This document shows, in pieces, positions 14,818-22,647 of a stretch of DNA of 64,000 bases. Under the pieces are notes generated by a model. The model was not told the origin of the DNA, did no database searches, and saw nothing but the letters and a program-made list of their open reading frames with translations. Made by a program: the position numbers and the translations under genes. Numbering within the stretch: position 1 is the first letter of the stretch; every line of letters starts with the position of its first letter. The stretch spans positions 77,389-141,388 of the forward strand of contig NZ_LMUT01000018.1 in the NCBI RefSeq assembly GCF_009765785.1. Reading direction: 5' to 3'. The DNA comes from Granulicella sp. L46 (GTDB lineage Bacteria > Acidobacteriota > Terriglobia > Terriglobales > Acidobacteriaceae).

Positions 14818-15510
14818 ATGAGTTTGTTTCCGATTTTTCTGAAGCTGGCGGCTCGGCCCTGCGTGGTGGTGGGGGCGGGGAATATTGCTGAGTCGAAGAT
14901 TGAGAGTTTGCTGGCGGCGGAGGCTAGCGTGACGGTGATTGCGCCGGAGGCTTTGCCGCGTGTGCAGGCATGGGCGGAGGCTGGTGAGCTGCGTTGGGAG
15001 CAGAGGGAATATTGTGCGGGGGATTTGTCAGCGGCATTCCTGGTGGTGGCGGCTACGGCGACGAATGCGGTGAATCGCGCGGTGTTTGCGGAGGCTAGTG
15101 CGGCTGGGATTCTTTGTAATGCCGTGGATGACCCTCCGTTCTGCGACTTTTATTTTCCTAGTGTAGTGCGGCGGGGTGAGTTGCAGATTGCGATTTCGAC
15201 GGCGGGGGAGAGTCCGACGCTGGCACAGCGGTTGCGTAAGGAGATTAACGCGCAATTGCCGCTGGACACGGGTGAATGGCTGATGGAGCTGGGGCGGCTG
15301 CGGCGCGAGGTGACGGCTGTGGAGCCAGTGGGGGATGAGCGGAAGTTGCTGCTGCATGAGTTGGCGTCGAGAGAGGTGTGTGGGTTTGATGGTTGTCCGT
15401 CGAGGATGCGGGCTCGGCAGCATGCGCGGGAGCATGGATTCGCGGCGGTCCCACCCAGGTCTGAAAATCCAGACCTGGGGCACCCGGATCGTGCGGAGGT
15501 GAAGGCATGA
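14818..15510 (+). CDS. Precorrin-2 dehydrogenase / sirohydrochlorin ferrochelatase (CysG N-terminal type)
   Basis: 230 residues. FPIFLKLAARPCVVVGAGNIAESKI is the NAD-binding Rossmann start of the Met8/CysG-N family; VVAATATNAVNRAV, CNAVDDPPFCDFYFPSVVRRGEL and ISTAGESPTLAQRLRKEI follow in the normal order. It oxidises precorrin-2 and inserts iron to make siroheme for the reductase just upstream. The last about 28 residues (AAVPPRSENPDLGHPDR) are encoded by a hairpin repeat (15454-15479) and are unlikely to be part of the original fold. The 3' end overlaps cobA by four bases, so translation is probably coupled. Confidence 0.93.
   Translation: MSLFPIFLKLAARPCVVVGAGNIAESKIESLLAAEASVTVIAPEALPRVQAWAEAGELRWEQREYCAGDLSAAFLVVAATATNAVNRAVFAEASAAGILCNAVDDPPFCDFYFPSVVRRGELQIAISTAGESPTLAQRLRKEINAQLPLDTGEWLMELGRLRREVTAVEPVGDERKLLLHELASREVCGFDGCPSRMRARQHAREHGFAAVPPRSENPDLGHPDRAEVKA
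15454..15479. repeat. Hairpin repeat at the 3' end of the precorrin-2 dehydrogenase gene
   Basis: CCCAGGTCTG, loop AAAATC, CAGACCTGGG, then GGCACCCG. Same 10-bp stem, 6-base loop and trailing GGCACCCG as 6003-6028 in trmD, with paired substitutions in the stem. It is read in frame as SENPDLGHP. Confidence 0.85.
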
Positions 15511-16310
15511 CCGTCGCGGAGAAAGGCGTGATGTACCTGGTGGGGGCGGGGCCGGGGGATCCGGAGCTGCTGACGGTGCGGGCGCTGCGGCTGCTGGAGT
15601 CGGCTGACGTGGTGCTGCATGATGATTTGGTGCCGGCGGAGGTGTTGGCGCTGGTGCATCGGCATGCGCTGGTGACGAGCGTGGGCAAGCGTTGCGGGCG
15701 GCCGCGGATTACGCAAGCTGGGATTCATGCGCTGATGATTGAGTCGGCGCGCGCGGGACAATCTGTGGTGCGGTTGAAGAGTGGAGACCCGCTAGTGTTC
15801 GGACGCGCGGGCGAGGAGATTGCGGCGCTGCGCGCGGCGGGCGTGCGGTTTGAGGTGGTGCCGGGCGTGACGGCGGCGTTTGCTGCGGGCGCGGCGCTGG
15901 GGTTGCCGCTTACGGATCGGAGGAGTGCGAGCAAGTTGATCTTCTGCACGGGACATCATGCGGACGGGAAAGACTCGGCGCCGATATGGAGTGGGAGGCT
16001 GCCGGACGATGCGACGCTGGTGGTGTATATGCCGGGGCGGGACCTTGGGAGGATTGCGCGGGAGTTGCGGGAGGCGGGGGTGGCGGAGGATGTGGCGTGC
16101 TGCGCGATCTCGCATGCGGCGACGGCGCGGCAGAGTTTTGTGGCTGCTCGGCTGGATGGATTGGACGAGATGGAGTGTGGGCCGGCGCCGGTGGTGTTGT
16201 TGGTGGGTCGTGCGATGGCCGGGTTGGTCGAAGGTAAGGCCTCGCTTGCGGAGAAATTGCGTGTGATCGAGGAGTTGGCTGTGCGGCTTGTTTCTTCCGA
16301 TGCTGAGTAG
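15507..16310 (+). CDS. cobA: Uroporphyrinogen-III C-methyltransferase
   Basis: 267 residues. VMYLVGAGPGDPELLTVRAL is the SUMT signature; LHDDLVPAEVLAL, VGKRCGRPRITQ, VVRLKSGDPLVFGRAGEE and VVPGVTAAFAAGAALGLPLTDR complete it. It uses two SAM to convert uroporphyrinogen III to precorrin-2, the step before the upstream gene product. The ATG overlaps the previous stop (ATGA), the tightest coupling in this operon. Together the three genes supply siroheme and the enzyme that needs it. Confidence 0.96.
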   Translation: MTVAEKGVMYLVGAGPGDPELLTVRALRLLESADVVLHDDLVPAEVLALVHRHALVTSVGKRCGRPRITQAGIHALMIESARAGQSVVRLKSGDPLVFGRAGEEIAALRAAGVRFEVVPGVTAAFAAGAALGLPLTDRRSASKLIFCTGHHADGKDSAPIWSGRLPDDATLVVYMPGRDLGRIARELREAGVAEDVACCAISHAATARQSFVAARLDGLDEMECGPAPVVLLVGRAMAGLVEGKASLAEKLRVIEELAVRLVSSDAE

Positions 16311-16358
16311 GGTTGGCTAATCGAATCTAATGCGAGGCGCAATGGTATAACGGACGCT

Positions 16359-17102
16359 ATGTTTGGCCGAGCAGCGAAGGCGCCTGTCAGTGAAGACGAT
16401 CGGCTTTGGGTAGATGAAGGGTTCGAACGCTTGTCTCGAATATTGGGGCGGAGGTGGATGCTGGAGGCTCGCGTGATGCGACCGACGGCGGAGGACTTCC
16501 CGGATCGGTTTGATGGATCGGAAGCAGCGTTGCAACTCATGTTTTTGCGGGTGGCAGGGTGCATGGGTGTTGACCCGGACAGCGTCGAACTCCAGGTGTT
16601 TTCGGACTCTGCGGAGTCAACGCTGGAATCGATTCCCTTTGCTGCGCATAGGAGTTCGTCGCCGGGTGGCGTCTATGTCGAGCCACCTAATCAAAAGAAG
16701 TTGGTGGCGGTTCATCAGCGTCAGCTTCGCGACCCGGTAGCTTTGGTTGCGGTTCTTGCACATGAACTCGGCCACGTCATTTTGCTTGGAGGGGGACTGG
16801 TCGATCGGGAGGCTGAGGACATGGAGCCACTCAACGATTTATTGACCGTGTTTCTTGGCTTCGGAATCTTCAACGCGAACGCAGCCTTTCAGTTTTCGCA
16901 ATATACAAGCACGGATTCGGAAGGATGGTCTGCGCAAAGGCTGGGGTATCTTCCAGAGCGCGTTTGGGGATACGCACTTGCCAGATTTGCGATAGAACGC
17001 GGCGAAGATGATCCTGAATGGTCGAGGTTTCTGGCAACGAGCGTCCGCTCGTATTTCAAGAGCTCGATCAAGTGGCTTCGCGCAAGTACGCGGACAGGTT
17101 GA
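16359..17102 (+). CDS. Protein with a HExxH zinc-peptidase motif, function unknown
   Basis: 247 residues. VAVLAHELGHVILLGGGLVDREAEDMEPLND contains HELGH, a zinc-metallopeptidase signature, with a downstream E (DREAED or MEPLND) that could be the third ligand. No signal peptide or membrane segment is evident, so it would be cytoplasmic. The N-terminal 100 residues (DEGFERLSRILGRRWMLEAR, FDGSEAALQLMFLRVAGCMGVD) show no recognisable domain. It is somewhat less GC-rich than its neighbours. It ends three bases before the converging hydrolase gene. Confidence 0.6.
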   Translation: MFGRAAKAPVSEDDRLWVDEGFERLSRILGRRWMLEARVMRPTAEDFPDRFDGSEAALQLMFLRVAGCMGVDPDSVELQVFSDSAESTLESIPFAAHRSSSPGGVYVEPPNQKKLVAVHQRQLRDPVALVAVLAHELGHVILLGGGLVDREAEDMEPLNDLLTVFLGFGIFNANAAFQFSQYTSTDSEGWSAQRLGYLPERVWGYALARFAIERGEDDPEWSRFLATSVRSYFKSSIKWLRASTRTG

Positions 17103-17105
17103 GCG

Positions 17106-18215
17106 CTAGTGCTTCGGCGCGGACTCGTTGAGGAGTTGGACGAGGTAGTTCTGCCAGATGGCGGCCATGGTGTGGGTGCCGTGGCCGCGGGTTTTGTCGG
17201 AGATGGGGATGAGGACGAATTTGGCGTTCGGCATTTGGTGGACCATTTTTTCCGCGATGCCTAGCTCGGGAGGGTTGATGAAGTCGTCGGCGGAGTTGAT
17301 GTACATGACGGGGACTTTGATGCGGTCGAGGTGGGGGCTGGGGTCGTAGTTACGGCTGGCGTTGACGTAGTAGATGAGGTTGTTGGCGTCGGTTGTGGCG
17401 ACGGTGCGGGCGAGATAGTTGTCGACGTAGGCTTCGGCCTGCTGGCGGGTGGGGAAGTTGGTCTGCATGACGAGGGGCGCGGAGCCCATGATGAGCAGCA
17501 TCTCGTTGGCGGTGCGCAGGCCTTCGGTGGGTTCGGTGGTGTAGTTGCCGTCTTTCCAGGCGGGGTCGCGCTCGATGTTTTCTATGGCCATGTAGCGCAT
17601 CATGCGATTGCGGCCGGCGAGTGGAACGGGGAGGCAGGCGAGGGGCATGAGGGCGTCGGCGAATTCGGGATAGGCTTCACCCCAGACGAAGCTTTGCATA
17701 CAGCCCATGGAGGTGCCGAGGATGAGGCGGAGGTGGTCGACGTGGAGGCCTTCGAGGAGCATCTGGTGTTGGGAGCGAACCATGTCGTCGTAGTCATATT
17801 GCGGGAACTTCATGCGCAGGCCGTCGGAGGGTTTGGAGGATTCGCCGTGGCCGATGTCGTCGGGAAAGATGAGGAAGTATTTTGTGATGTCGAGGGGTTG
17901 GCCGGGGCCGAAGAGGATCTTGGAGAAGTTGGGGTTGAAGAGCGAGTGGGCATCGCCGCCGGTGCCGTGGAGTAGGAGGACGGCGTTGTCGACGTGGCCG
18001 CTGGTATCGCGGTGGGGCGCGCCGAGAGTGAGGTAGTGGAGTTTGAGTTGGGGGAGGGTTTCGCCACTGCCGAAGTGGAAGTCGTGCGCGATGTAGTCGC
18101 CGGGCGTGCCGGTGTAGGCGGGCGCGGGTGCGGGCGTGCTTGCGGGCGCTGACATGGTCTGCGCAGTAGCGGCAGTGGCGGCGAGGAGGGCAGCTGCGAT
18201 AAGCGGCTTGAACAT
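17106..18215 (-). CDS. Secreted alpha/beta-hydrolase of the MetX/homoserine acetyltransferase-like group
   Basis: The frame is open far upstream, but ATG at 18215 begins a signal peptide (MFKPLIAAALLAATAATAQ), giving 369 residues. AVLLLHGTGGDAHSLF holds the oxyanion region, ILGTSMGCMQSFVWGEAYP is the nucleophile elbow (GTSMGC, Ser), VPVMYINSADDFINPPE supplies the acid and RGHGTHTMA the His. The layout follows homoserine O-acetyltransferases, but export makes a biosynthetic role unlikely; an esterase-like activity on an external substrate is more plausible. Confidence 0.82.
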   Translation of the reverse strand: MFKPLIAAALLAATAATAQTMSAPASTPAPAPAYTGTPGDYIAHDFHFGSGETLPQLKLHYLTLGAPHRDTSGHVDNAVLLLHGTGGDAHSLFNPNFSKILFGPGQPLDITKYFLIFPDDIGHGESSKPSDGLRMKFPQYDYDDMVRSQHQMLLEGLHVDHLRLILGTSMGCMQSFVWGEAYPEFADALMPLACLPVPLAGRNRMMRYMAIENIERDPAWKDGNYTTEPTEGLRTANEMLLIMGSAPLVMQTNFPTRQQAEAYVDNYLARTVATTDANNLIYYVNASRNYDPSPHLDRIKVPVMYINSADDFINPPELGIAEKMVHQMPNAKFVLIPISDKTRGHGTHTMAAIWQNYLVQLLNESAPKH

Positions 18216-18247
18216 GGGGGCTCCGGGGTGCGGCGATGCGGATGATT

Positions 18248-19381
18248 TTAGCTTACGGGGATTTGGGCGGTGGGTTGGGGTTCGGGGATTTGGGGCTCGG
18301 GGGTACGGGAGGGGACTAGGCGCTGGCGCAGGCGGAGGAAGGGGAACTCGATGAGCTTGGTGGCGAGGATGCCTAACGGGATGGCGAGGATGTAGGGAAG
18401 CAGCGTGGAGGTGGCGGCGGCGAGGGAGTGGGGGACGTGGTCGACGGCCCAGTTGACGGGGCGCTCGACGCTGACGTGCCAGAGGTAGATGCCGTAGGAG
18501 TAGATGCCGATGCGGGCGATGAGGCGGTAGGGGCTGGTGTGCGTGGGCCTGCGGCGGTAGAGAAGGAGGAGGAGGGCGGCGGCGGCGTAGTCGACGAAGG
18601 TGATGAGGAAGGGCGAGGTGAGGGCGTCGGGTTCGGGATAGGCGTCGCTGTCGACGTAGAGACGCCAGAGACCTATGGCGACGATGGTGAGGAGGAGGAG
18701 GCGCTGTTGCTGGAGCTTCTGGAACCACTCGGGCCAGAAGGTGTGGATGGCGGCGAGGGCTACGCCGAGGAGTAAGCCGTCTAGGCGGGTGTGGGTGTAG
18801 AAGTAGACCGGTTGTGCGTGCGCGGAGAGGATGGCGCGCAGGGCTTCGATGGAGAGAGCGAGCGTGATGCAGGTGGTGAGGAGGGTTGTGGGCTTCCAGT
18901 GGCGCGCGGTCCAGAGTGCGAGGAGGGCGGCGAGCGCGAGGTAGAACTGCTCTTCAACAGCGAGGCTCCAGGTGTGCGCGAGGCTGGAGGGAATGTAGTT
19001 CTGGATGTTGAGAAGGTTCTGCCAGAAGAAGCTGCTGAGGGGGCGGACGTGGAAGAGCGTGGCGACTAGAAGGAAGGCGTAATAGCCGGGCCAGATTTTG
19101 AAGGCACGGCGCTTGAGGAAGCGCGGCGAGTCTACGCTGCCGGTGCGCTGCCACTCCTTCATGAGGAGGCCGCCGACGAGGAAGCCGCTGAGGACGAAGA
19201 AGACGTCGACGCCAGTCCAGCCAAAGCCCTGGATGCGGTTGAGGATGGGCGAGGTGATGAGGAGATTGTGGGGGCGGTAGTGGAAGATGAGCACCATCAG
19301 GATGGCGATTCCGCGAATGAAATCGAGTTCGATTTCACGGCGGGTGGTTCCTGGTGGTGGGGCCATAGCGAAGGATAGCAT
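18248..19381 (-). CDS. Membrane acyltransferase, AT3 family
   Basis: 377 residues with about ten membrane segments. REIELDFIRGIAILMVLIFH gives the catalytic-type Arg and His of the acyltransferase-3 family; GWTGVDVFFVLSGFLVGGLL and HTWSLAVEEQFYL are its other hallmarks. Members O-acetylate surface glycans or other cell-envelope sugars. Start could be ATG 19381 or the ATG five codons later; neither has a clear ribosome site. A dispersed repeat and a terminator lie just upstream. The acceptor is unknown. Confidence 0.9.
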   Translation of the reverse strand: MLSFAMAPPPGTTRREIELDFIRGIAILMVLIFHYRPHNLLITSPILNRIQGFGWTGVDVFFVLSGFLVGGLLMKEWQRTGSVDSPRFLKRRAFKIWPGYYAFLLVATLFHVRPLSSFFWQNLLNIQNYIPSSLAHTWSLAVEEQFYLALAALLALWTARHWKPTTLLTTCITLALSIEALRAILSAHAQPVYFYTHTRLDGLLLGVALAAIHTFWPEWFQKLQQQRLLLLTIVAIGLWRLYVDSDAYPEPDALTSPFLITFVDYAAAALLLLLYRRRPTHTSPYRLIARIGIYSYGIYLWHVSVERPVNWAVDHVPHSLAAATSTLLPYILAIPLGILATKLIEFPFLRLRQRLVPSRTPEPQIPEPQPTAQIPVS

Positions 19382-19426
19382 CGCGCGGGCGTGGAGTTGT
19401 GGCTCGGTGGAGGGCTTTGAAATGCA

Positions 19427-19482
19427 GGGGTCTCTCCACTGGGCATGACGATGAGGCCGTCATGCTTCGGTCGAGATGACGG
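19427..19482 (+). repeat. GGGTCTCTCCACT repeat interrupted by a hairpin
   Basis: GGGGTCTCTCCACT then TTCGGTCGAGATGACGG matches the uninterrupted copy at 33315-33344, but here 25 bases (19441-19465) are inserted after CCACT. The insert contains GCATGACG (19443-19450) and CGTCATGC (19458-19465), a perfect 8-bp stem. Confidence 0.75.
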
Positions 19483-19503
19483 TCGTCGTGGGAGCACGAA
19501 GAA

Positions 19504-19530
19504 GGGCGCGAAGGGATTGCCTTCGCGCCC
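19504..19530 (-). terminator. Intrinsic terminator of the M61 protease gene
   Basis: GGGCGCGAAGG, loop GATTG, CCTTCGCGCCC: an 11-bp perfect stem. Read on the minus strand it is followed by TTCTTCGT, 19 bases after the protease stop codon. Confidence 0.85.
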
Positions 19531-19548
19531 CGTTGTTGCGTGGCGAAG

Positions 19549-21483
19549 CTAGTTGGTTTTGTCTTCCTTGGTGTCGGTTGGCGGCGGTGCGGGATGCTTG
19601 GCGAGCGGGTTGGTGATCTCGTCGAGATAGTCCTTGGTGCCGTCTACGCGAACCATGGTGGGGTAGCGTTCGCCGTCGTGGTAGTCGACGTTGACAGGGT
19701 TGATGTACTGCTCAGACTGCACGAGGAAGTGGATGGGTTCCGAGCTTTGCGGGCCACCGGTCTTCGTGGCGACGAGGGCCTGGTGGACGGCTTCTGTAGA
19801 GAAGACGAGGCCGTTGACGGCAATCAGCTTCTGGCCGGGAGCGAGCTTGGCTTTGTCGGCGGGACTGCCCCAGCGAACGTCGTAGATGGTGCCGTCGGCG
19901 CCGAGTTGTAGGCCGAGCGAGTACCAGACGAAGGGACCGGCGCCGCCGCCGCGACGACTGCCGCTGTGCATGAGAGCGGAGAGGCTGTCGGAGGGGTGAT
20001 CCTGGTAGACGATCTTGTAGCCGCCGCGGGTGATGCCGTCGAAGTCGGCGTGCGGATTCACAACGTCGACGTGGTCGTGGATGAAGGTGGCCCAGTCATA
20101 CTTGACGACGGTGTTGAGGTCGGCGACTAGCTCGTCGCGGTTGTAAGTGACGATGAGCGGGCCGGTGTTGCCGCCTTTGCCGAGGAAGATGTGGAGGAAG
20201 TCGGTGAGGGACTTCTGGTCGTTGGTGAGCTCGCGGATCTTGGTGTCGGCGTCGAGCCAGAAGAGCTCGCCCTCCTGGTAGTAGTCCTGACCGCGACGCC
20301 AGTTGGACCAGGCGGGACCTTCGGAGCGGAGGATACTGGCGGCGATGGCGGTGTCTTCGGTGGGACGCCACTCGCGGCCGGACTTGTAGTCGAGCTGCGC
20401 GGCGGAGAAGGCGAGCATGTCGCGGTAGGCGGCCTGGGATTTGAGGCCGGAGCGCGCGGCGAGGACGTTGCCGAGGTACTGCGTCATGCCCTCATAGACC
20501 CAGAGCAGGGAGCCTTGCTGCATCTTGGAGAAGTCGTCCTGGTAGAGGTTGTAGGGGCGGCGGTATTTTCCGTTCCAGGAGTGAGTGAATTCGTGGGAGA
20601 GGAGGTCGGATTCGCCGAGCTGTCCCTTCTGCGACTCGAACCCTTTCTCTCCTACACCGTTGTCGGAAGACTGGCCGTGCTCTAGACCCTCACCGCCGGT
20701 GAGGTCGGAGAGGGTGAGGAGGAAGTGGTAGACGTGGTAGTGGCGCGAGTCGTAGGCAGCGCCGGTCTCGCGGACGAGGTTGGAGATTTCGTCGAGGAGT
20801 TGGGGGCGGAGGTTGGAATCGTCGGGCTCGTCGGAGACTACATCGATGTAGTGCTTGGGCGAGATCTCGGGAGCCAGGGCGAACTCGTGGAAGTTCTCGC
20901 CGGCGATGACGGGGGAGTCTTCAAGCTGCTCGACGGTGGTGGGCTGAAACTGGGTGGTGCCGCCTACCTTGGCGTTGGGGTCGTAGGCGCTTGCGGGGGT
21001 GAGCGCGGTGCCGATGCCCCAGCCGGCGGGGACGGTCACGCTGGGTTGGATGGCGATATCGCGGACGGGGATGTTGGCGGGATAGAGCATGAGCTTTTCC
21101 CACTCGAGGACGGCGATTTTGTCGTCGGCGCGTGAAGTGACGATGCAGTCGAGATGGGCGTGGAGGGTGGTGACGCCCTTGGGGACTTCGACGTGGTACT
21201 CGTAGAGATTCTGATCGTCGCGACGCCAGTAGATGGGCTTGCCGTCGACGCTGAAGGCGACGCCTGTGATGTCGGAGACGGGGCCGGTGGGGCGATGGTT
21301 GCCGGGTATCCACTCTGGTGTGATGAAGGTCGCGGGACCGGGTTTGACGGGGAGATCGATCTCCGCGTGGTAGAGCTTGCGGGGAGCTTCGGTGATGTCG
21401 GCGGTGATGCGGATGGGGGTCTGGCTGAAGGCTGGAACGGTGAGGGCGATTGCGGCGGTGAGGAGCAACGGCGTACGGAGCAT
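19549..21483 (-). CDS. M61 family metallopeptidase with PDZ domain, exported
   Basis: 644 residues with a signal peptide (LLLTAAIALTVPAFSQ). The N-terminal part is the M61 beta-domain (KLYHAEIDLPVKPGP, FITPEWIPGNHRPTGPV). The zinc site is SHEFTHSWNGKYRRP with a downstream Glu in WVYEGMTQYLGN. A PDZ-like segment near the C-terminus reads YDVRWGSPADKAKLAPGQKL. M61 enzymes are glycyl/alanyl aminopeptidases, here probably periplasmic. It stands as a single gene with its own terminator. Confidence 0.93.
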   Translation of the reverse strand: MLRTPLLLTAAIALTVPAFSQTPIRITADITEAPRKLYHAEIDLPVKPGPATFITPEWIPGNHRPTGPVSDITGVAFSVDGKPIYWRRDDQNLYEYHVEVPKGVTTLHAHLDCIVTSRADDKIAVLEWEKLMLYPANIPVRDIAIQPSVTVPAGWGIGTALTPASAYDPNAKVGGTTQFQPTTVEQLEDSPVIAGENFHEFALAPEISPKHYIDVVSDEPDDSNLRPQLLDEISNLVRETGAAYDSRHYHVYHFLLTLSDLTGGEGLEHGQSSDNGVGEKGFESQKGQLGESDLLSHEFTHSWNGKYRRPYNLYQDDFSKMQQGSLLWVYEGMTQYLGNVLAARSGLKSQAAYRDMLAFSAAQLDYKSGREWRPTEDTAIAASILRSEGPAWSNWRRGQDYYQEGELFWLDADTKIRELTNDQKSLTDFLHIFLGKGGNTGPLIVTYNRDELVADLNTVVKYDWATFIHDHVDVVNPHADFDGITRGGYKIVYQDHPSDSLSALMHSGSRRGGGAGPFVWYSLGLQLGADGTIYDVRWGSPADKAKLAPGQKLIAVNGLVFSTEAVHQALVATKTGGPQSSEPIHFLVQSEQYINPVNVDYHDGERYPTMVRVDGTKDYLDEITNPLAKHPAPPPTDTKEDKTN

Positions 21484-21549
21484 CGTGTGGGAAGCCTCTC
21501 TAATTCAGGTATAGAAAGGATACGCGATGAGGGCACCAGAAGACGCGGG

Positions 21550-21640
21550 GTCCTGCGCGGACGGCGAGGGTTAAGATCGCCGCCGCCAGTCTGGGACCAG
21601 GCCCAGGCAGTCGTTCTGTGCGGACGGCGAAAGTTAAAGC
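21550..21640 (+). repeat. Two tandem GTCCTGCGCGGACGGCG-family copies
   Basis: Copy 1 (21550-21573) is GTCCTGCGCGGACGGCGAGG with GTTAA; copy 2 (21613-21637) is GTTCTGTGCGGACGGCGAAA with GTTAA. They lie about 60 bases apart in the same direction between the M61 gene and the small ORF at 21756. Confidence 0.75.
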
Positions 21641-21755
21641 TCACGGGAGGGCGAATGGGCGTCTAACTATGGAGTCACGATTTTCTTGTGGTCCAGTCAA
21701 GTGGGTGTTGGGTCAATCCGAAACGAACTTCGAGCCGATTCCTGAGGAAGTGAAG

Positions 21756-21944
21756 ATGAAAGAGAATATTACCAACCGCCCTGATGCTGAAGAAGCCCTC
21801 GATGCTGAACTGATCGAGAAGCACGTTAATACTGCACCGCCTGATGAGTTGAAAGACGCAAAGATTGATACGAGCGCATTGCCCAAAGGGATGCGGGAGA
21901 AAGTCGAGACCGTGGAAGTCTCAACCTTGACCCCCAAGGGGTAA
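21756..21944 (+). CDS. Small acidic hypothetical protein
   Basis: 62 residues. The frame is open further up, but ATG at 21756 has GAGGAAG about 7 bases upstream. Sequence is hydrophilic and probably helical or disordered (NITNRPDAEEALDAELIEKH, APPDELKDAKIDTSALPKGM). An intrinsic terminator follows directly, which supports a real transcript. No family recognised. Confidence 0.6.
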   Translation: MKENITNRPDAEEALDAELIEKHVNTAPPDELKDAKIDTSALPKGMREKVETVEVSTLTPKG

Positions 21945-21965
21945 TGTCGCCCCAATCGAATGAGG

Positions 21966-21994
21966 CAGCCCTCCTGGATTAGGGAGGGCTGTTT
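21966..21994 (+). terminator. Intrinsic terminator after the small ORF
   Basis: CAGCCCTCC, an 8-base loop, GGAGGGCTG and then TTTGC. The stem is perfect over 9 pairs; the T-run is short. Confidence 0.8.
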
Positions 21995-22022
21995 GCATGC
22001 TCATTCTTGCTAGAGGTGAGTG

Positions 22023-22577
22023 CTAGGCGAGGGCCTGCTCGATGGCAGTGGTGATCTTGGGGTCGTCGGGCGGGGTGTCGGGGGCGAAGCGGGCGAGGAC
22101 GTTGCCGTCGCGGCCGACGAGGAATTTTTCGAAGTTCCAGAGGAGCTCGGGGAGTTCGTTGGGTGGGGGAAAGCCGTTCTTGGCCGAGTAGTTGGTGAGG
22201 TTTTCGCGCCACGGGCCATGGGGGATGTGTGTGGGTGCGGCGGCGATGAGCGCGGCGTAGAGCGGATGCTTGTCCGGGCCGGTGACGGGGATCTTGGAGA
22301 AGAGCGGGAAGGTGACGGGGTAGTCGATGGAGCAGAACTTAGCGATCTCCTGATCGGAGCCGGGTTCCTGTCCGGCGAAGTCGTTGGCGGGAAAGCCGAG
22401 GATGACGAGGCCGCGATCTTTGTACTTCTGGTAGAGGGCCTCGAGCGCGGTGTACTGCGGGGTGAGGCCGCACTTGCTGGCGACGTTCACGATGAGGAGA
22501 ACTTTGCTGGAGTAGTCGGCGAGGGTGGCGGGGGAGCCGGCGATGGTGGTGACGGGGATGGTGGCGAGGGTCGACAT
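22023..22577 (-). CDS. Glutathione peroxidase (thiol peroxidase type)
   Basis: 184 residues. It reduces hydroperoxides with thiols, most likely thioredoxin in bacteria. The peroxidatic Cys36 is in NVASKCGLTPQ, Gln70 in GFPANDFAGQEPG and the Trp in LLWNFEKFLVGRDG, giving the catalytic triad. The Cys form rather than selenocysteine is used. No signal peptide is visible, so it is cytoplasmic. It is divergent from the GH30 gene and stands alone. Confidence 0.95.
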   Translation of the reverse strand: MSTLATIPVTTIAGSPATLADYSSKVLLIVNVASKCGLTPQYTALEALYQKYKDRGLVILGFPANDFAGQEPGSDQEIAKFCSIDYPVTFPLFSKIPVTGPDKHPLYAALIAAAPTHIPHGPWRENLTNYSAKNGFPPPNELPELLWNFEKFLVGRDGNVLARFAPDTPPDDPKITTAIEQALA

Positions 22578-22647
22578 GGAGATAGTTTAGCGCGTGGGGA
22601 TGGGTCGGATGGCTATAGTGTTTAGGGGTTGACGGAGGCGCGAGGCG

